In this document: piece by piece, positions 44,156 through 53,162 of the stretch
How the letters are laid out: every line of letters starts with the position of its first letter
Numbering within the stretch: position 1 is the stretch's first letter
Origin: Rhodospirillaceae bacterium
Lineage (GTDB): Bacteria > Pseudomonadota > Alphaproteobacteria > UBA8366
Length of the DNA stretch: 64,000 nt
Assembly: GCA_002722095.1 (NCBI GenBank)
Contig: PBKG01000016.1
Location: 62,001 to 126,000 of the forward strand
Reading direction: 5' to 3'
The notes under the pieces: generated by a model
Database searches by the model: none
What the model saw: the letters and a program-made list of their open reading frames with translations, nothing else
Told to the model about the DNA's origin: nothing
Program-made: the position numbers and the translations under genes

Positions 44156-44530
44156 TTAACCGAACATCCAAGATGTCGGGTTGGGATGTGCTTCACCGCG
44201 TCCGATTGCCTGCATTCCCTTCACCGACCGAATAATCCACCAGATTAAGGTAAAGAAGATTATGGCAAACCCGACCAAGAAAACGGAGGTCGCGGCCCCG
44301 ACGATCAAAAAAAACAGGTTGATCCAAAAGGTACGAATTTGGAACTGGTAGTGCGATTGCACCCAAGCCGGTGCATCACTCTTTTTTATGTAAGCCATGA
44401 TCAGGCCGACCAGCGCGGTGAGTCCGAACAAAATCGCAACCAAATACAAAATATAGACAAGATTGGCTCCGTCTCCGTCGGCTTTATCGCTTGCGGAACT
44501 ATGGGTAACCGCTTTTTCGTTGTCGCTCAT
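44156..44530 (-). CDS. DUF4870-like small membrane protein
   Basis: A 124-residue protein with a hydrophilic N-terminus of about 25 residues and three membrane spans: near residues 26-50, 65-85 and 90-105. The loop HYQFQIRTFWINLFF and the end SVKGMQAIGRGEAHPNP match DUF4870-type or TM2-like families. Function is unknown. It lies 52 bases from the S49 peptidase gene and 26 bases from the methyltransferase gene, all on the minus strand. Confidence 0.82.
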   Translation of the reverse strand: MSDNEKAVTHSSASDKADGDGANLVYILYLVAILFGLTALVGLIMAYIKKSDAPAWVQSHYQFQIRTFWINLFFLIVGAATSVFLVGFAIIFFTLIWWIIRSVKGMQAIGRGEAHPNPTSWMFG

Positions 44531-44556
44531 TCCATTCTCCCCAAGTTATAGCTTTT

Positions 44557-45510
44557 TCAAAGCACCAGCTCAGCACCGTGTCGTAGCACCCCTTCGGCTG
44601 CGTCGGTATAGCTGCCGTCTTTTCGGTGCAACACCATACCGGCCGCGATACGTGCGGGACTTTTCACGCCCTTGCGCGCTTGAACCAGAACCCGCTTCGC
44701 ATCGCGCCCCTCATCATTTTCACTGGGCCACAAAGGAAACAACACGACGCCACCAAAACCGGCCTGCAATGCGGCCAGCAGTTCGTCTGATCGCCCTGAC
44801 TCGTAGATAATCGTGAGACTGCCCTTAGCAACCAGCATTCTATGCGCCATGGCAATCCAGTCGCTAAGTTTTGCAGCACCCTCCACATGGCTTTCCCGCC
44901 GGGCCGGATCCATTGCAGGGTCTGCGCGTTCTTCGGGCACATAGGGCGGATTTGCCATCACATGCTGAAAGTTGCCGGCAACGATTTCTTTCGGCGGCGA
45001 CAACAAATCACCCTCGATGATGCGCACTCGGTCCTCAAGACCATTCGCCCCGATATTTTCAACCGCTGTCTCCACCAACGCCGTCTGCTTTTCGAGCCCG
45101 GTCACCGGGTTGTCCGCAACGCGATGGGCATAGCAAAGCGCGCCCGTACCGACGCCGCAGCCAATATCGAGCACCATGCCATTGGGTGTCGCCGGCACCG
45201 CCGCCGCAAGCAACACCGGGTCGATCGCAGCCCGATAACCCTTTTTCGGCTGATGAAGTACGAGCTTGCCGTCGAGCAGAAAGTCCGGCGCCGTGTCCGC
45301 ACCCCGCTCCCGTTCTGCGGCCTGGACCAGGGCCATCGCCTGATCATAGAGATCATCGGCGACCATCATACGTCTGGGAATGGCCGAAACGGAGCCCTCG
45401 AGCACGCTCATATGCGTATCCAAAGTTACGGTCTCGATCCCCGAATCAGCCAACAGCGCGCTGATCCAGGACATAAAAACCACATCGTTGCTGCGCAATA
45501 TTTCCTGCAT
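44557..45510 (-). CDS. DUF2007 – tRNA1(Val) N6-adenine methyltransferase (TrmN6-like) fusion
   Basis: A 317-residue two-part protein. Residues 1-70 match DUF2007, a small putative signal-transducing domain (MQEILRSNDVVFMSWISALL, RRMMVADDLYDQA). Residues from about 75 on form an SAM-dependent methyltransferase. It has FLLDGKLVLHQPKKGYRAAI, the SAM motif VLDIGCGVGTGALCYA and the target-adenine motif VMANPPYVP. TrmN6 modifies A37 of tRNA1(Val). In other bacteria the two parts are often separate neighbouring genes; here the frame is continuous. ATG 45510 is chosen; the TTG at 45543 would add 11 residues. Confidence 0.85.
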   Translation of the reverse strand: MQEILRSNDVVFMSWISALLADSGIETVTLDTHMSVLEGSVSAIPRRMMVADDLYDQAMALVQAAERERGADTAPDFLLDGKLVLHQPKKGYRAAIDPVLLAAAVPATPNGMVLDIGCGVGTGALCYAHRVADNPVTGLEKQTALVETAVENIGANGLEDRVRIIEGDLLSPPKEIVAGNFQHVMANPPYVPEERADPAMDPARRESHVEGAAKLSDWIAMAHRMLVAKGSLTIIYESGRSDELLAALQAGFGGVVLFPLWPSENDEGRDAKRVLVQARKGVKSPARIAAGMVLHRKDGSYTDAAEGVLRHGAELVL

Positions 45511-45644
45511 TTCGTGCTCTTGAAGCCCCAACGGGTGGGACAATTAGCCGGTCTTGACCGGATTTCGGCGTACACTATGTTCATTATATAAGGGGACACC
45601 AGTCTAAAGCCCCCAATCGATAGACCGAAAGAAAGGCACTCAGG

Positions 45645-46670
45645 GTGGGTACCGTCGTCAACCTTGGCACCACGCGGCGCAAGCCGGCGGCCGAACCGTC
45701 ACTTGATGCGATTCTCGGCCTGGTCGGCGAAGATCTACATCGCGTCAACCGGCTAATCGTCGACAGTATGCACAGCCCTGTGGCACTGATACCGCAACTC
45801 GCAGGCCATATCGTCGCCTCCGGGGGCAAACGGTTGCGCCCCTTGCTTACACTCGCAGCCGCCAAGCTTTGCGGTTACGAGGGAGACCGGCATATCGGGC
45901 TCGCCACTTGCGTGGAGTTCATCCATACCGCCACATTGCTGCATGACGATGTGGTCGATGAATCCGTACTCCGTCGCGGCAAGGACAGTGCCAACGCGGT
46001 TTGGGGCAATCAGGCCTCCGTACTCGTCGGCGACTTTCTTTTTTCGCGGGCGTTCCAGATTATGGTCGCCGACGGCTCCCTTCGAGTGCTGAAAATTCTT
46101 TCCGACGCATCCGCGGTGATCGCCGAGGGCGAAGTCTTGCAACTGATGACCACCAACGACACGGAAACCAGCGAGGAAGCCTACTTAGACGTTATTCGCG
46201 CCAAGACGGCGACCTTGTTCGCCGCTGCGGCCAGCGTCGGCGCTGTCGTCGCCGAACAGCCGCAGGCAGAGGAACAGGCGCTCGAAAGTTACGGTATGAA
46301 TTTGGGTATCGCCTTCCAGCTAATCGACGACGTGCTCGATTATTCAGCCGATGAAGAGGCGCTGGGCAAAACCGTCGGCGATGATTTCCGGGAAGGCAAA
46401 ATCACCCTCCCCGTGGTGCTTGCCTGGCGGCGGGGCGACAATGAGGAGCGCAAATTCTGGCGACGCACGCTTGAGGATTTGGACCAGCAGGACGAAGATT
46501 TAGCCCATGCCATCGCGCTGATGGAAAAATACGACGCCTTGAAAGATACCGTCGATCGCGCCCGGCACTATGGCTCTATCGCCCGCGATGCACTTGGAAT
46601 TTTCCGCGATTGTCCGATGAAGGATGCGATGTTGGAAGCGATCGATTTCGCTATTAGTCGTGCGTACTGA
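45645..46670 (+). CDS. all-trans polyprenyl diphosphate synthase (ubiquinone side chain)
   Basis: A 341-residue trans-prenyltransferase. The first Asp-rich motif is LLHDDVVDESVLRRG near residue 105, and the second is FQLIDDVLDYSADEEALGKT near residue 225. It condenses isopentenyl units into the octa- or decaprenyl tail of ubiquinone; chain length is not determined by eye. The start is GTG at 45645 with AAAGGCACTCAG upstream. It is divergent from the methyltransferase gene and converges on a DMT exporter 6 bases away. Confidence 0.93.
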   Translation: MGTVVNLGTTRRKPAAEPSLDAILGLVGEDLHRVNRLIVDSMHSPVALIPQLAGHIVASGGKRLRPLLTLAAAKLCGYEGDRHIGLATCVEFIHTATLLHDDVVDESVLRRGKDSANAVWGNQASVLVGDFLFSRAFQIMVADGSLRVLKILSDASAVIAEGEVLQLMTTNDTETSEEAYLDVIRAKTATLFAAAASVGAVVAEQPQAEEQALESYGMNLGIAFQLIDDVLDYSADEEALGKTVGDDFREGKITLPVVLAWRRGDNEERKFWRRTLEDLDQQDEDLAHAIALMEKYDALKDTVDRARHYGSIARDALGIFRDCPMKDAMLEAIDFAISRAY

Positions 46671-46676
46671 CCGCAC

Positions 46677-47564
46677 TTAGGATCGCTGCGCGGCCCTTGC
46701 TTCTCGCTGAAATATATAAAGTCCGCTGCCGACCACGATTGCCGCACCAGCAAGCATGGTGAGGCCTGGCACGTCGCCGAATATTAAGTACCCGAAAAGA
46801 ACGGCAAAGATCAGCGAGAAATAACGGAAGGGCACCACCACCACCGCCTCCGCCAGCAGGAAGGCTGTCACCATAAAATATTGACCGACGCCCTGGAGAA
46901 TACCGGTCAACGCCAGCAATCCGAATTCGCGCGACGTGGGCCATCGCCATTCGCCGATTACCGGGAAAAGCCAACTCAAAGGTAGTGACGCCAACCCGCT
47001 CAATAAAATAAATCCGGTCGAAACCGCCATTATCGCGCTGGTCGATTCAGAGCCCGACATCGATCGCGTGATGATGTCCCGCACCGAAAGGAAGAAAGTA
47101 GACCCGAGCGCGAGCAACGCCGACCAAACCAATGGGTTGCTTCCGGGACGGATCATCAAGAGCACACCTCCGAACCCGACCAACACAGCAGCCCATCTGC
47201 GCCAACCAACTTGTTCGCCAAGCGCGAACGGCGCCATCGCTGTAACGAATATCGGGGAGGCAAAAAGAATTGCGATGGTATCGGCCAACGGCAAACGCCG
47301 CGTCGCGGCCAGAAACATGAAAGTGGTTATGACCACGCACGCGCCGCGCGCAATCTGGTTGCGCCAACTTACGATGCGTATCGAAAGGAGCCCGCCACGC
47401 CACCATATAATCAATATTATCGGGACGAAAACAAAGCAGGCACGGAAAAAAATGATCTCACCGATCACCAATGTCCCGGTGAGGTATTTTGCGAGACCGT
47501 CAGTGAACGACAGGATCGCTCCCGAGATGATCAAGAACAGAATGCCTTTGAGTTGCGACGGCAA
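46677..47564 (-). CDS. DMT-superfamily exporter (EamA domain)
   Basis: A 295-residue protein with ten spans in two EamA repeats. Segments include GAILSFTDGLAKYLTG at the start, LPLADTIAILFASPIFVTAMAP in the first repeat and FLLAEAVVVVPFRYFSLIFA in the second. The start is TTG at 47564 with GAGGATACAA upstream. It exports an unknown metabolite. It is related in layout to the exporter at 21692 but clearly different in sequence. Confidence 0.9.
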   Translation of the reverse strand: MPSQLKGILFLIISGAILSFTDGLAKYLTGTLVIGEIIFFRACFVFVPIILIIWWRGGLLSIRIVSWRNQIARGACVVITTFMFLAATRRLPLADTIAILFASPIFVTAMAPFALGEQVGWRRWAAVLVGFGGVLLMIRPGSNPLVWSALLALGSTFFLSVRDIITRSMSGSESTSAIMAVSTGFILLSGLASLPLSWLFPVIGEWRWPTSREFGLLALTGILQGVGQYFMVTAFLLAEAVVVVPFRYFSLIFAVLFGYLIFGDVPGLTMLAGAAIVVGSGLYIFQREARAAQRS

Positions 47565-47690
47565 TTGTATCCTCGGATTAGCAGCGGACCGGGGCAGAGA
47601 ATTTGCTCTATCTACCCCGCGCAGGTCGGGGCGTCGATAGCAGAAAGCGCAATCGTCGGACTAACTCACCAGGTGTTTTACCAATGCAAC

Positions 47691-48155
47691 CTATAACTCC
47701 TGGGTAGCGGCCAACACAGCTTTGGCATGGTCTTTGACTCTTACCTTACGCCAAGCCTCGCGGATCACACCGTCCGCATCGATCAGAAAGGTCGATCGCT
47801 CGATACCCATATGGGTTTTGCCATAAAGTTTCTTTTCCTGCCAAACGCCGAACAGCTCGCAAAGCGTACCGTCCGCATCCGAAATCAACCCGAAAGGTAA
47901 GTCGTATTTGGCGATGAAATTGTCGTGTCGGCGCACACTATCCTTGGACACTCCGATTACCTCTGCCCCAGATTTCTCGAAGTCCGACATTAGATCGCGA
48001 AAGTCGCAGGCCTCCGCCGAGCAACCTGACGTATTGTCCTTGGGGTAAAAATAGAGCACTAGCTTTCGGCCACGATAATCCGCTAACGAAAGATCGCCGC
48101 CACCACTCGCAGGGAGAGTCAGTTCGGGGATTGTATCGCCGATATCCAGCGGCAT
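47691..48155 (-). CDS. bcp: thioredoxin-dependent peroxiredoxin (Bcp/PrxQ)
   Basis: A 154-residue atypical peroxiredoxin. The peroxidatic Cys is in FYPKDNTSGCSAEACDFRDL near residue 46, and a second Cys five residues on (AEAC) is the likely resolving Cys of the PrxQ type. It reduces H2O2 and organic peroxides at the cost of thioredoxin. Both catalytic positions are TGC codons, so this is not a selenoprotein. Confidence 0.95.
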   Translation of the reverse strand: MPLDIGDTIPELTLPASGGGDLSLADYRGRKLVLYFYPKDNTSGCSAEACDFRDLMSDFEKSGAEVIGVSKDSVRRHDNFIAKYDLPFGLISDADGTLCELFGVWQEKKLYGKTHMGIERSTFLIDADGVIREAWRKVRVKDHAKAVLAATQEL

Positions 48156-48209
48156 TCAGACACCTATCGCCAAATTGAATTTGTTATCGATGGAATAAGC
48201 CTAGGGACT

Positions 48210-48524
48210 CTAACCTGTCGTTTTCAACACCGCATCGAACGCCTCGAACTGGGGATGGCCAAGGTAGAAATCCTTGTTCTGACCGGCATTCTTGTGAGCC
48301 TGGCGAAATGCGTCCGAGCGGGTCCAGGCCTCGAAATCGGCACGGTTTTGCCAAATCGTATGGCTGGCATATAGCACGTGATCTTCGGCCTCTGGGCCTT
48401 TGAGCAGATGAAACTCCACAAATCCCGGGACACCTACCAAATGGCTGTCCCGGTCCCGCCAGACGGCTTCGAACGCTTCCGTACTTTCGAGCCGCACCTG
48501 AAATCGATTCATTGCAATGAACAT
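48210..48524 (-). CDS. antibiotic biosynthesis monooxygenase (ABM) fold protein
   Basis: A 104-residue dimeric alpha/beta-barrel-type protein. It starts MFIAMNRFQV and contains SHLVGVPGFVEFHLLKGPE and YASHTIWQNRADFEAW. The group includes quinol monooxygenases and IsdG-like haem-degrading enzymes; this member's role is unknown. ATG 48524 with GAAGGGATACAAC upstream is preferred to the start five codons before it. Confidence 0.87.
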   Translation of the reverse strand: MFIAMNRFQVRLESTEAFEAVWRDRDSHLVGVPGFVEFHLLKGPEAEDHVLYASHTIWQNRADFEAWTRSDAFRQAHKNAGQNKDFYLGHPQFEAFDAVLKTTG

Positions 48525-48749
48525 GTTGTATCCCTTCATTGAAGGGCGCCGGCCTCACGTGCGGCACCACGCGTCTACGACTATGGGACTAGTCATAAAC
48601 TAATCCAAACTACCGTTTTCGGCCCTCATCCGACCCGGCTTGATCCTCCAAGACTTTATGATGATACTAATTCGCACTTGCAACCGAAATCGCGCTGGTT
48701 ACCGGCTAATCGAGCCGCTTGTCGAGCGAACCCACACCCATTGAAGCGA

Positions 48750-50027
48750 ATGTTTGATCCCAGTGCTTTAATCCGCCGCACACCGTTTTTTTACGGCTGG
48801 GTCATCGTCGCTTGCGCGATGTGTGGAAATTTTGCCCGGCAAGGCTCCGCGGTTGCCACGCTGTCCATTTTTGCCGTTCCGATGTCGACCGAATTCGATT
48901 GGTCGAGGACCGCCTTTTCAGGTGCTGTGTCCCTAGGCGGAGTGTTAGGCGCGCTGATTTCGCCAAGAGTAGGTGTCATAGTCGACCGGCATGGCGCCGG
49001 CAAAGTCCTGACAGTAGGGACACTGTTGATAGGCATCAGTACCCTAGCGTTGTCGCAAACGAATACGCTGGTTTGGTTCTATATCGCGTTCTGCCTTGGA
49101 CGCATGGCGTTTGCGGGACCGTTCGAGATCGCCGTCACCAGTTCCGTAGCCAATTGGTTTATCCATTTACGCGGCCGCGCCATGTCCTTTGCCGCACTTG
49201 CGCACAGTATCGGGCTGACGATTTTTCCGATTGTGGTATTTGCCGTCATCGAACTCTGGGACTGGCGTGCAGGTTGGATTGCGGTCGGTGCTCTTGTCTT
49301 GCTGGTCGGCGTTATCCCAAACGCATTGCTGATGATCCAGAGACCCGAAGACGTAGGCCTCTACCCTTATACGAAAGCAGACACACAGACCGAGACGTCG
49401 GACGACGAAAAACCGACTGACACGGACCCGGAGCTCAGCTTTACGCGCGGTGAAGCGTCACGCACCCGAACCTTTTGGGTTCTCGTTGCGTTTTCCATAT
49501 TTATTTATCCCGTTCAGGCCGGTGTAAGCCTTCATCAGGCACCGCATTTGATCGATCGCGGCATATCGCTGGCGGTTGCGGCGACAGCGGTGAGCTGTTT
49601 CTCGTTGATGGGCGCTATCGGCGGTCTGATTTTCGGTCAACTTGAAATACGGTTCGGGGCAAGGAGAACTCTGTCGCTGGCAGCATTGCTGATGGCGCTC
49701 GGGACCATGGCAATGCTGCAGGTAACCAACGCCTGGACCGCATATCTTTCGGCAATCATCTTTGGAGCGGGCATCGGAGGCTTACTCACACTTTTACCGG
49801 TCGCATGGGCAAACGGTTTCGGTCGGAAGAACCTTGGGTCGATCCGCGGTATCACATTGCCGCTGCAGACGCTCGCGCAGGCTGCGGGGCCCCTTATTTC
49901 CGGCGTGCTTTTCGACATTACAGGAAGCTATGACGCGTCCCTGACACTGTTTTGTTCTTTCGGAATTGCCGCCGCTATTTTGGCCTTGTTTGCAACCAAA
50001 CCGGAAAGGCCTCAATTTTCGGGATAG
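48750..50027 (+). CDS. major facilitator superfamily transporter (oxalate:formate antiporter / MCT-like)
   Basis: A 425-residue, 12-span MFS protein. It opens with RTPFFYGWVIVACAMCGNFA, followed by FDWSRTAFSGAVSLGGVLGAL, which is the typical start of the monocarboxylate/OFA branch. A charged central loop rich in Asp, Thr and Glu lies near residues 205-225. The GGLIFGQLEIRFGARRTLSL motif opens the second half. It probably carries a monocarboxylate. ATG 48750 is weakly supported by a poor Shine-Dalgarno; a TTG at 48678 would add 24 basic residues. Confidence 0.88.
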   Translation: MFDPSALIRRTPFFYGWVIVACAMCGNFARQGSAVATLSIFAVPMSTEFDWSRTAFSGAVSLGGVLGALISPRVGVIVDRHGAGKVLTVGTLLIGISTLALSQTNTLVWFYIAFCLGRMAFAGPFEIAVTSSVANWFIHLRGRAMSFAALAHSIGLTIFPIVVFAVIELWDWRAGWIAVGALVLLVGVIPNALLMIQRPEDVGLYPYTKADTQTETSDDEKPTDTDPELSFTRGEASRTRTFWVLVAFSIFIYPVQAGVSLHQAPHLIDRGISLAVAATAVSCFSLMGAIGGLIFGQLEIRFGARRTLSLAALLMALGTMAMLQVTNAWTAYLSAIIFGAGIGGLLTLLPVAWANGFGRKNLGSIRGITLPLQTLAQAAGPLISGVLFDITGSYDASLTLFCSFGIAAAILALFATKPERPQFSG

Positions 50028-50116
50028 CAAAAATCCCGTTAGAAACTAGACCGGTCAGCTAATCCCGGTCATGATGCGGACACGTCACCTCACATAGATT
50101 CAATAGGAGTTAAGAA

Positions 50117-50302
50117 ATGGCCGGTGAGAAAATAAAGGTAGAGTTCGAGATACCCGCGGACTCGAAAGCATTCCTCGAAAAGATGGTCGATGAATATGAT
50201 TTGCCGGACATATCGAAAGCGTTGAGGTGCCTACTCGATTTTGCCGAAGAAGACGGCGATTTGGAGGAGATTTTCGAAGAAATCCGCTGCAGGCGCTGTT
50301 AA
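50117..50302 (+). CDS. small conserved hypothetical protein with C-terminal CxxC
   Basis: 61 residues, acidic, starting with an IKVEFEIPADSKAFLEKM segment and containing a helix ISKALRCLLDFAEEDGDLEE. It ends FEEIRCRRC, leaving a Cys-x-x-Cys at the very C-terminus. The AGGAGTTAAGAA sequence before ATG 50117 gives a strong start. The beta-strand plus two-helix pattern recalls ribbon-helix-helix antitoxin or regulator folds, but the protein is acidic, so DNA binding is doubtful. Function is unknown. Confidence 0.75.
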   Translation: MAGEKIKVEFEIPADSKAFLEKMVDEYDLPDISKALRCLLDFAEEDGDLEEIFEEIRCRRC

Positions 50303-50480
50303 TTCATCCTGGATCTAAAATCCAAATATTGAGATTTAGGAAATTTTCGACCTAGTCGTACCGCGTTTATCAAACAACGTACCTGCTAGGCCGTTTACGC
50401 TGCCGTTTTCAAACACCCATCCAGCGAGTGGCAACACGTAATCTGCATAGCCGACAAAGCCGTAAAAAGTGGATTCGAAT

Positions 50481-50498
50481 ATTTGCGAACTCGCAAAT
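50481..50498. repeat. palindrome ATTTGCGA-AC-TCGCAAAT
   Basis: A perfect 8-base inverted repeat with a 2-base centre. The half-site ATTTGCGA recurs at 50584-50591, at the start of a second inverted repeat. Symmetry and spacing suit a dimeric repressor site. Confidence 0.5.
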
Positions 50499-50585
50499 GA
50501 CGGGCAGACCGCTCCTACGCACAACTCCATTCTTTACCCGGAACGCTATGTCCGACTCGTTCGGCCGAATTTTTCGATGCACCAT

Positions 50586-50608
50586 TTGCGAATGAAAGTC
50601 ATTCGCAA
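50586..50608. repeat. inverted repeat TTGCGAATG-N5-CATTCGCAA
   Basis: Nine perfect pairs around a 5-base centre, 57 bases before the VOC ATG. It shares the TTTGCGAA core with the palindrome at 50481. It could be an operator or an RNA hairpin in the leader; no T-run follows. Confidence 0.5.
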
Positions 50609-50664
50609 TATTGTTGGGTTCATTCGTCTGCTAATAGCTACCGTTCTTGTCCGAGCACCTAAAA

Positions 50665-51054
50665 ATGAAATTTGACTTAAACGAAAGTGAACCGCACACA
50701 ACACCGGTCCTGTTTTCATCGGACTTGAAACGGGCCGCGGCATTTTATGAGGGCATTCTCGGGTTCAGAAGTCGGGAGGACAGAAACAGCTTGGTGCTCA
50801 GTCGCAACAACTTGCGATTAAGAGTTATCGAAACCGATGACCCGGGTCTAATGTCGAACACGGGCGTTATGTTTCATGTCGATAATTTTCAGAACCTGTA
50901 TGAAGAGCTCAGCCGGCACTCCCAGCCACAAACTGCCATATTGACCGCGGACGCCGAGTTCCCTCCGCAATTCTCACTTTACGATCCTGACGGCAACACC
51001 CTTTATTTTGCCGATAAATCCAGCGTAGCACCCTACCACACCAACCCTAACTGA
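50665..51054 (+). CDS. VOC (glyoxalase/bleomycin-resistance fold) protein
   Basis: A 129-residue vicinal-oxygen-chelate protein. It has the standard start ([20 protein letters not shown]), a central V-M-F-H-V-D strand and the C-terminal [13 protein letters not shown] segment with the last metal-ligand region. Only one beta-alpha-beta-beta-beta pair is present, so it should work as a dimer. The reaction is unknown; such proteins act as dioxygenases, lyases or binding proteins. ATG 50665 is used; the TTG at 50647 is an alternative. Confidence 0.82.
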   Translation: MKFDLNESEPHTTPVLFSSDLKRAAAFYEGILGFRSREDRNSLVLSRNNLRLRVIETDDPGLMSNTGVMFHVDNFQNLYEELSRHSQPQTAILTADAEFPPQFSLYDPDGNTLYFADKSSVAPYHTNPN

Positions 51055-51094
51055 TAGAACGGTCAACAAACCGCTCAAATATAAAGAGGTCCCA

Positions 51095-52492
51095 ATGTCT
51101 AACCCCGTCCGCATGGAATCCGATACCTTCGGCGAACTCGAAGTCCCCGGAGACAAATATTATGGCGCGCAGACCGCGCGGTCGCTCATCAATTTCCCGA
51201 TCGGCGGCGAGACCATGCCCGCCCCACTGGTGCACGCACTCGGCGTTATCAAGCAAGCCGCCGCGCGCGTAAACAAGGCGCAAGGCAAACTCGACGCGAA
51301 ACTTGCCGCTGCCATCGATCAGGCGTCCGGCGAAGTTATCGACGGAAAATTCGACGACCATTTTCCGCTTGTCGTATGGCAAACGGGATCGGGCACCCAA
51401 TCGAATATGAATGCCAACGAGGTGGTATCGAACCGTGCAATCGAAATTTTGGGTGGTGAAATAGGCTCTAAAGATCCCGTACACCCGAACGACCATTGCA
51501 ATATGAGCCAATCGTCGAATGATACCTTCCCCACGGCCATGCACATCGCGGCCGCTCAGGAAATCAAGGAATCACTGCTCCCCGCCTTAGGTCATTTAAA
51601 ATCGGCGCTCGACCAGAAAGTCGAGGAATGGGCGGATATCGTTAAGATCGGCCGTACCCACACCCAAGACGCGACGCCGCTCACGCTCGGACAGGAATTC
51701 AGCGGTTATGCCGCGCAGCTGGAATTGGGTATTGGGCGAGTGACGGAAGCGCTCGACGGCCTCTACTATCTGGCACAAGGCGGAACAGCTGTCGGAACCG
51801 GGCTAAACTCAGCCGTCGGGTTCGATAGCGACTTTGCCACCGAGGTCGCCAATATTACCGGCCTGCCATTTAAGACCGCTCCCAACAAGTTCGAGGCACT
51901 CGCAGCGAACGACGCTTACGTGCATGCTCACGGAGCCCTGAATACGGTAGCCGTATCGCTCTTTAAGATCGCCAACGACGTCAGACTTCTGGGTTCAGGC
52001 CCGCGATCCGGTCTTGGTGAATTGTCGCTGCCCGAAAACGAACCGGGATCGTCGATCATGCCGGGCAAGGTCAACCCGACCCAGGCGGAGGCGATGACGA
52101 TGGTATGCACCCAGGTTCACGGAAACCATGCAACGATTTCCTTTGCCGGCACCCAGGGCCATTTCGAACTCAACGTTTACAAGCCGGTGATGGCTTACGC
52201 GATGCTGCAATCCATCAAACTGCTTGCGGATGCGTCAATTAGCTTCGCCGACCGATGCGTTGTCGACATAACCGCCAATGAAGCTAACATTACAACGTTG
52301 ATGGAACGCTCATTGATGCTGGTGACCGCCCTGGCACCGGCCATCGGTTACGACAAGGCGGCGGAAATCGCAAAAACCGCCCATAAAAACGGAACATCGC
52401 TTCGAGAGGAAGCATTGGGTCTCGGCTACGTGACGGAGGAAGAGTTCGATACTCTTGTCCGACCCGAAAAAATGATTAGTCCGAGCGACTGA
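51095..52492 (+). CDS. fumC: class II fumarate hydratase
   Basis: A 465-residue iron-independent fumarase of the TCA cycle. The signature [16 protein letters not shown] is near residue 318. Other conserved parts are [33 protein letters not shown] and [20 protein letters not shown]. The length is typical. AGAGGTCCCA precedes ATG 51095. The cell also has a class I two-subunit enzyme at 16722-18340; FumC would stay active under oxidative stress or low iron. Confidence 0.96.
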   Translation: MSNPVRMESDTFGELEVPGDKYYGAQTARSLINFPIGGETMPAPLVHALGVIKQAAARVNKAQGKLDAKLAAAIDQASGEVIDGKFDDHFPLVVWQTGSGTQSNMNANEVVSNRAIEILGGEIGSKDPVHPNDHCNMSQSSNDTFPTAMHIAAAQEIKESLLPALGHLKSALDQKVEEWADIVKIGRTHTQDATPLTLGQEFSGYAAQLELGIGRVTEALDGLYYLAQGGTAVGTGLNSAVGFDSDFATEVANITGLPFKTAPNKFEALAANDAYVHAHGALNTVAVSLFKIANDVRLLGSGPRSGLGELSLPENEPGSSIMPGKVNPTQAEAMTMVCTQVHGNHATISFAGTQGHFELNVYKPVMAYAMLQSIKLLADASISFADRCVVDITANEANITTLMERSLMLVTALAPAIGYDKAAEIAKTAHKNGTSLREEALGLGYVTEEEFDTLVRPEKMISPSD

Positions 52493-52534
52493 GCAAGGCC
52501 TCACGTCAAAGACCAGTTTGGAAAATTTTTCGGA

Positions 52535-52554
52535 CGGGCAGCTACGGCTGCCCG
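52535..52554 (+). terminator. stable UACG-tetraloop hairpin after fumC
   Basis: CGGGCAGC (52535-52542) pairs with GCTGCCCG (52547-52554) around TACG, giving eight GC-rich pairs with a UNCG-type tetraloop. It is 42 bases after the fumC stop. No T-run follows, so it may be a 3'-end stabiliser or assist Rho-dependent ending. Confidence 0.45.
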
Positions 52555-52745
52555 GCCGACCCGACCGCCTGTAATTACGTGACAGGCTGCACACCCGAGT
52601 ACGCTTGGTCCGTCCTCGCGCAAATATCATTTCTATTTGATTTCATTGAACGAATTGCATAACGGAAAGTTGACTTGGATTGGCAATCCCATCAATTGCA
52701 CAATAACCGTTCGAGTGACAGCACCACTATGAACGGAGGATATTT

Positions 52746-53081
52746 ATGTCCAAAAAATCGAAAATCTTGACGGCAGCCTCGGTTGCCGGTGCCGTTGCCC
52801 TGGCAGTTACTGCCACAAGCAGCGTTACCAATACGGCCCACGCCGGAGCGAAAGAAAAGTGCTATGGAATTTCGCTCGCTGGCAAAAATGACTGCAAGGC
52901 GGGCCCGGGCACGACGTGCGCCGGAACGTCCAAAGTCAACTACCAAGGCAACGCGTGGACTGCAGTGCCAAAAGGTGACTGCGCAAAATACGGTGTCGAG
53001 GAATCGAACCCTAAGTTCAAACTTCCTGGCAAACGTACTGGCTCCCTATCGGAGCTCAAGCGCGACCTGCCGAAGGGCTAA
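52746..53081 (+). CDS. bufA1: bufferin precursor peptide (DUF2282), copper-binding RiPP
   Basis: A 111-residue exported precursor. The signal peptide is about residues 1-32 (MSKKSK, long hydrophobic core, cleavage after THAGA or nearby). The core has four Cys in the DUF2282 pattern: [23 protein letters not shown] and VPKGDC. In bufferins these Cys are modified to thiooxazole rings by the BufB-BufC enzyme pair, and the product sequesters copper in the periplasm. CGGAGGATATTT precedes the ATG. The C-terminal tail after the last Cys (about 30 residues, basic) is longer than in many members. It is followed by bufB, bufC and a DoxX protein. Confidence 0.92.
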   Translation: MSKKSKILTAASVAGAVALAVTATSSVTNTAHAGAKEKCYGISLAGKNDCKAGPGTTCAGTSKVNYQGNAWTAVPKGDCAKYGVEESNPKFKLPGKRTGSLSELKRDLPKG

Positions 53082-53162
53082 ATTCGTTTGGAATTTCCTC
53101 CACGCGCAACGGTTTCCAGCGCGTGGAGGAGCCAACGATCTCCGAATTACTTAGATTATAAA

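Larger units (their letters stand above)
50303..50664. other. intergenic region with two palindromes, no supportable gene
   Basis: 362 bases between the 61-residue gene and the VOC gene. A 64-codon minus-strand frame exists (50336-50530) but has no Shine-Dalgarno and no family resemblance. The notable content is the pair of inverted repeats that share one half-site, listed separately. Confidence 0.5.

Noticed and set aside
47211..47696. 161-codon plus-strand ORF
   Set aside because: Antisense to the DMT exporter, with an Arg- and Tyr-rich shadow composition.
47691..48155. Bcp peroxiredoxin as a second selenoprotein
   Set aside because: The catalytic positions are TGC codons and the frame has no UGA.
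50336..50530. 64-codon minus-strand ORF in the gap before the VOC gene
   Set aside because: No ribosome binding site, no family resemblance, and it overlaps the palindrome.
52493..52745. ECF-sigma-type copper-responsive promoter before bufA1
   Set aside because: Bufferin operons elsewhere are sigma-factor controlled, but I could not find a convincing -35/-10 pair here by eye.
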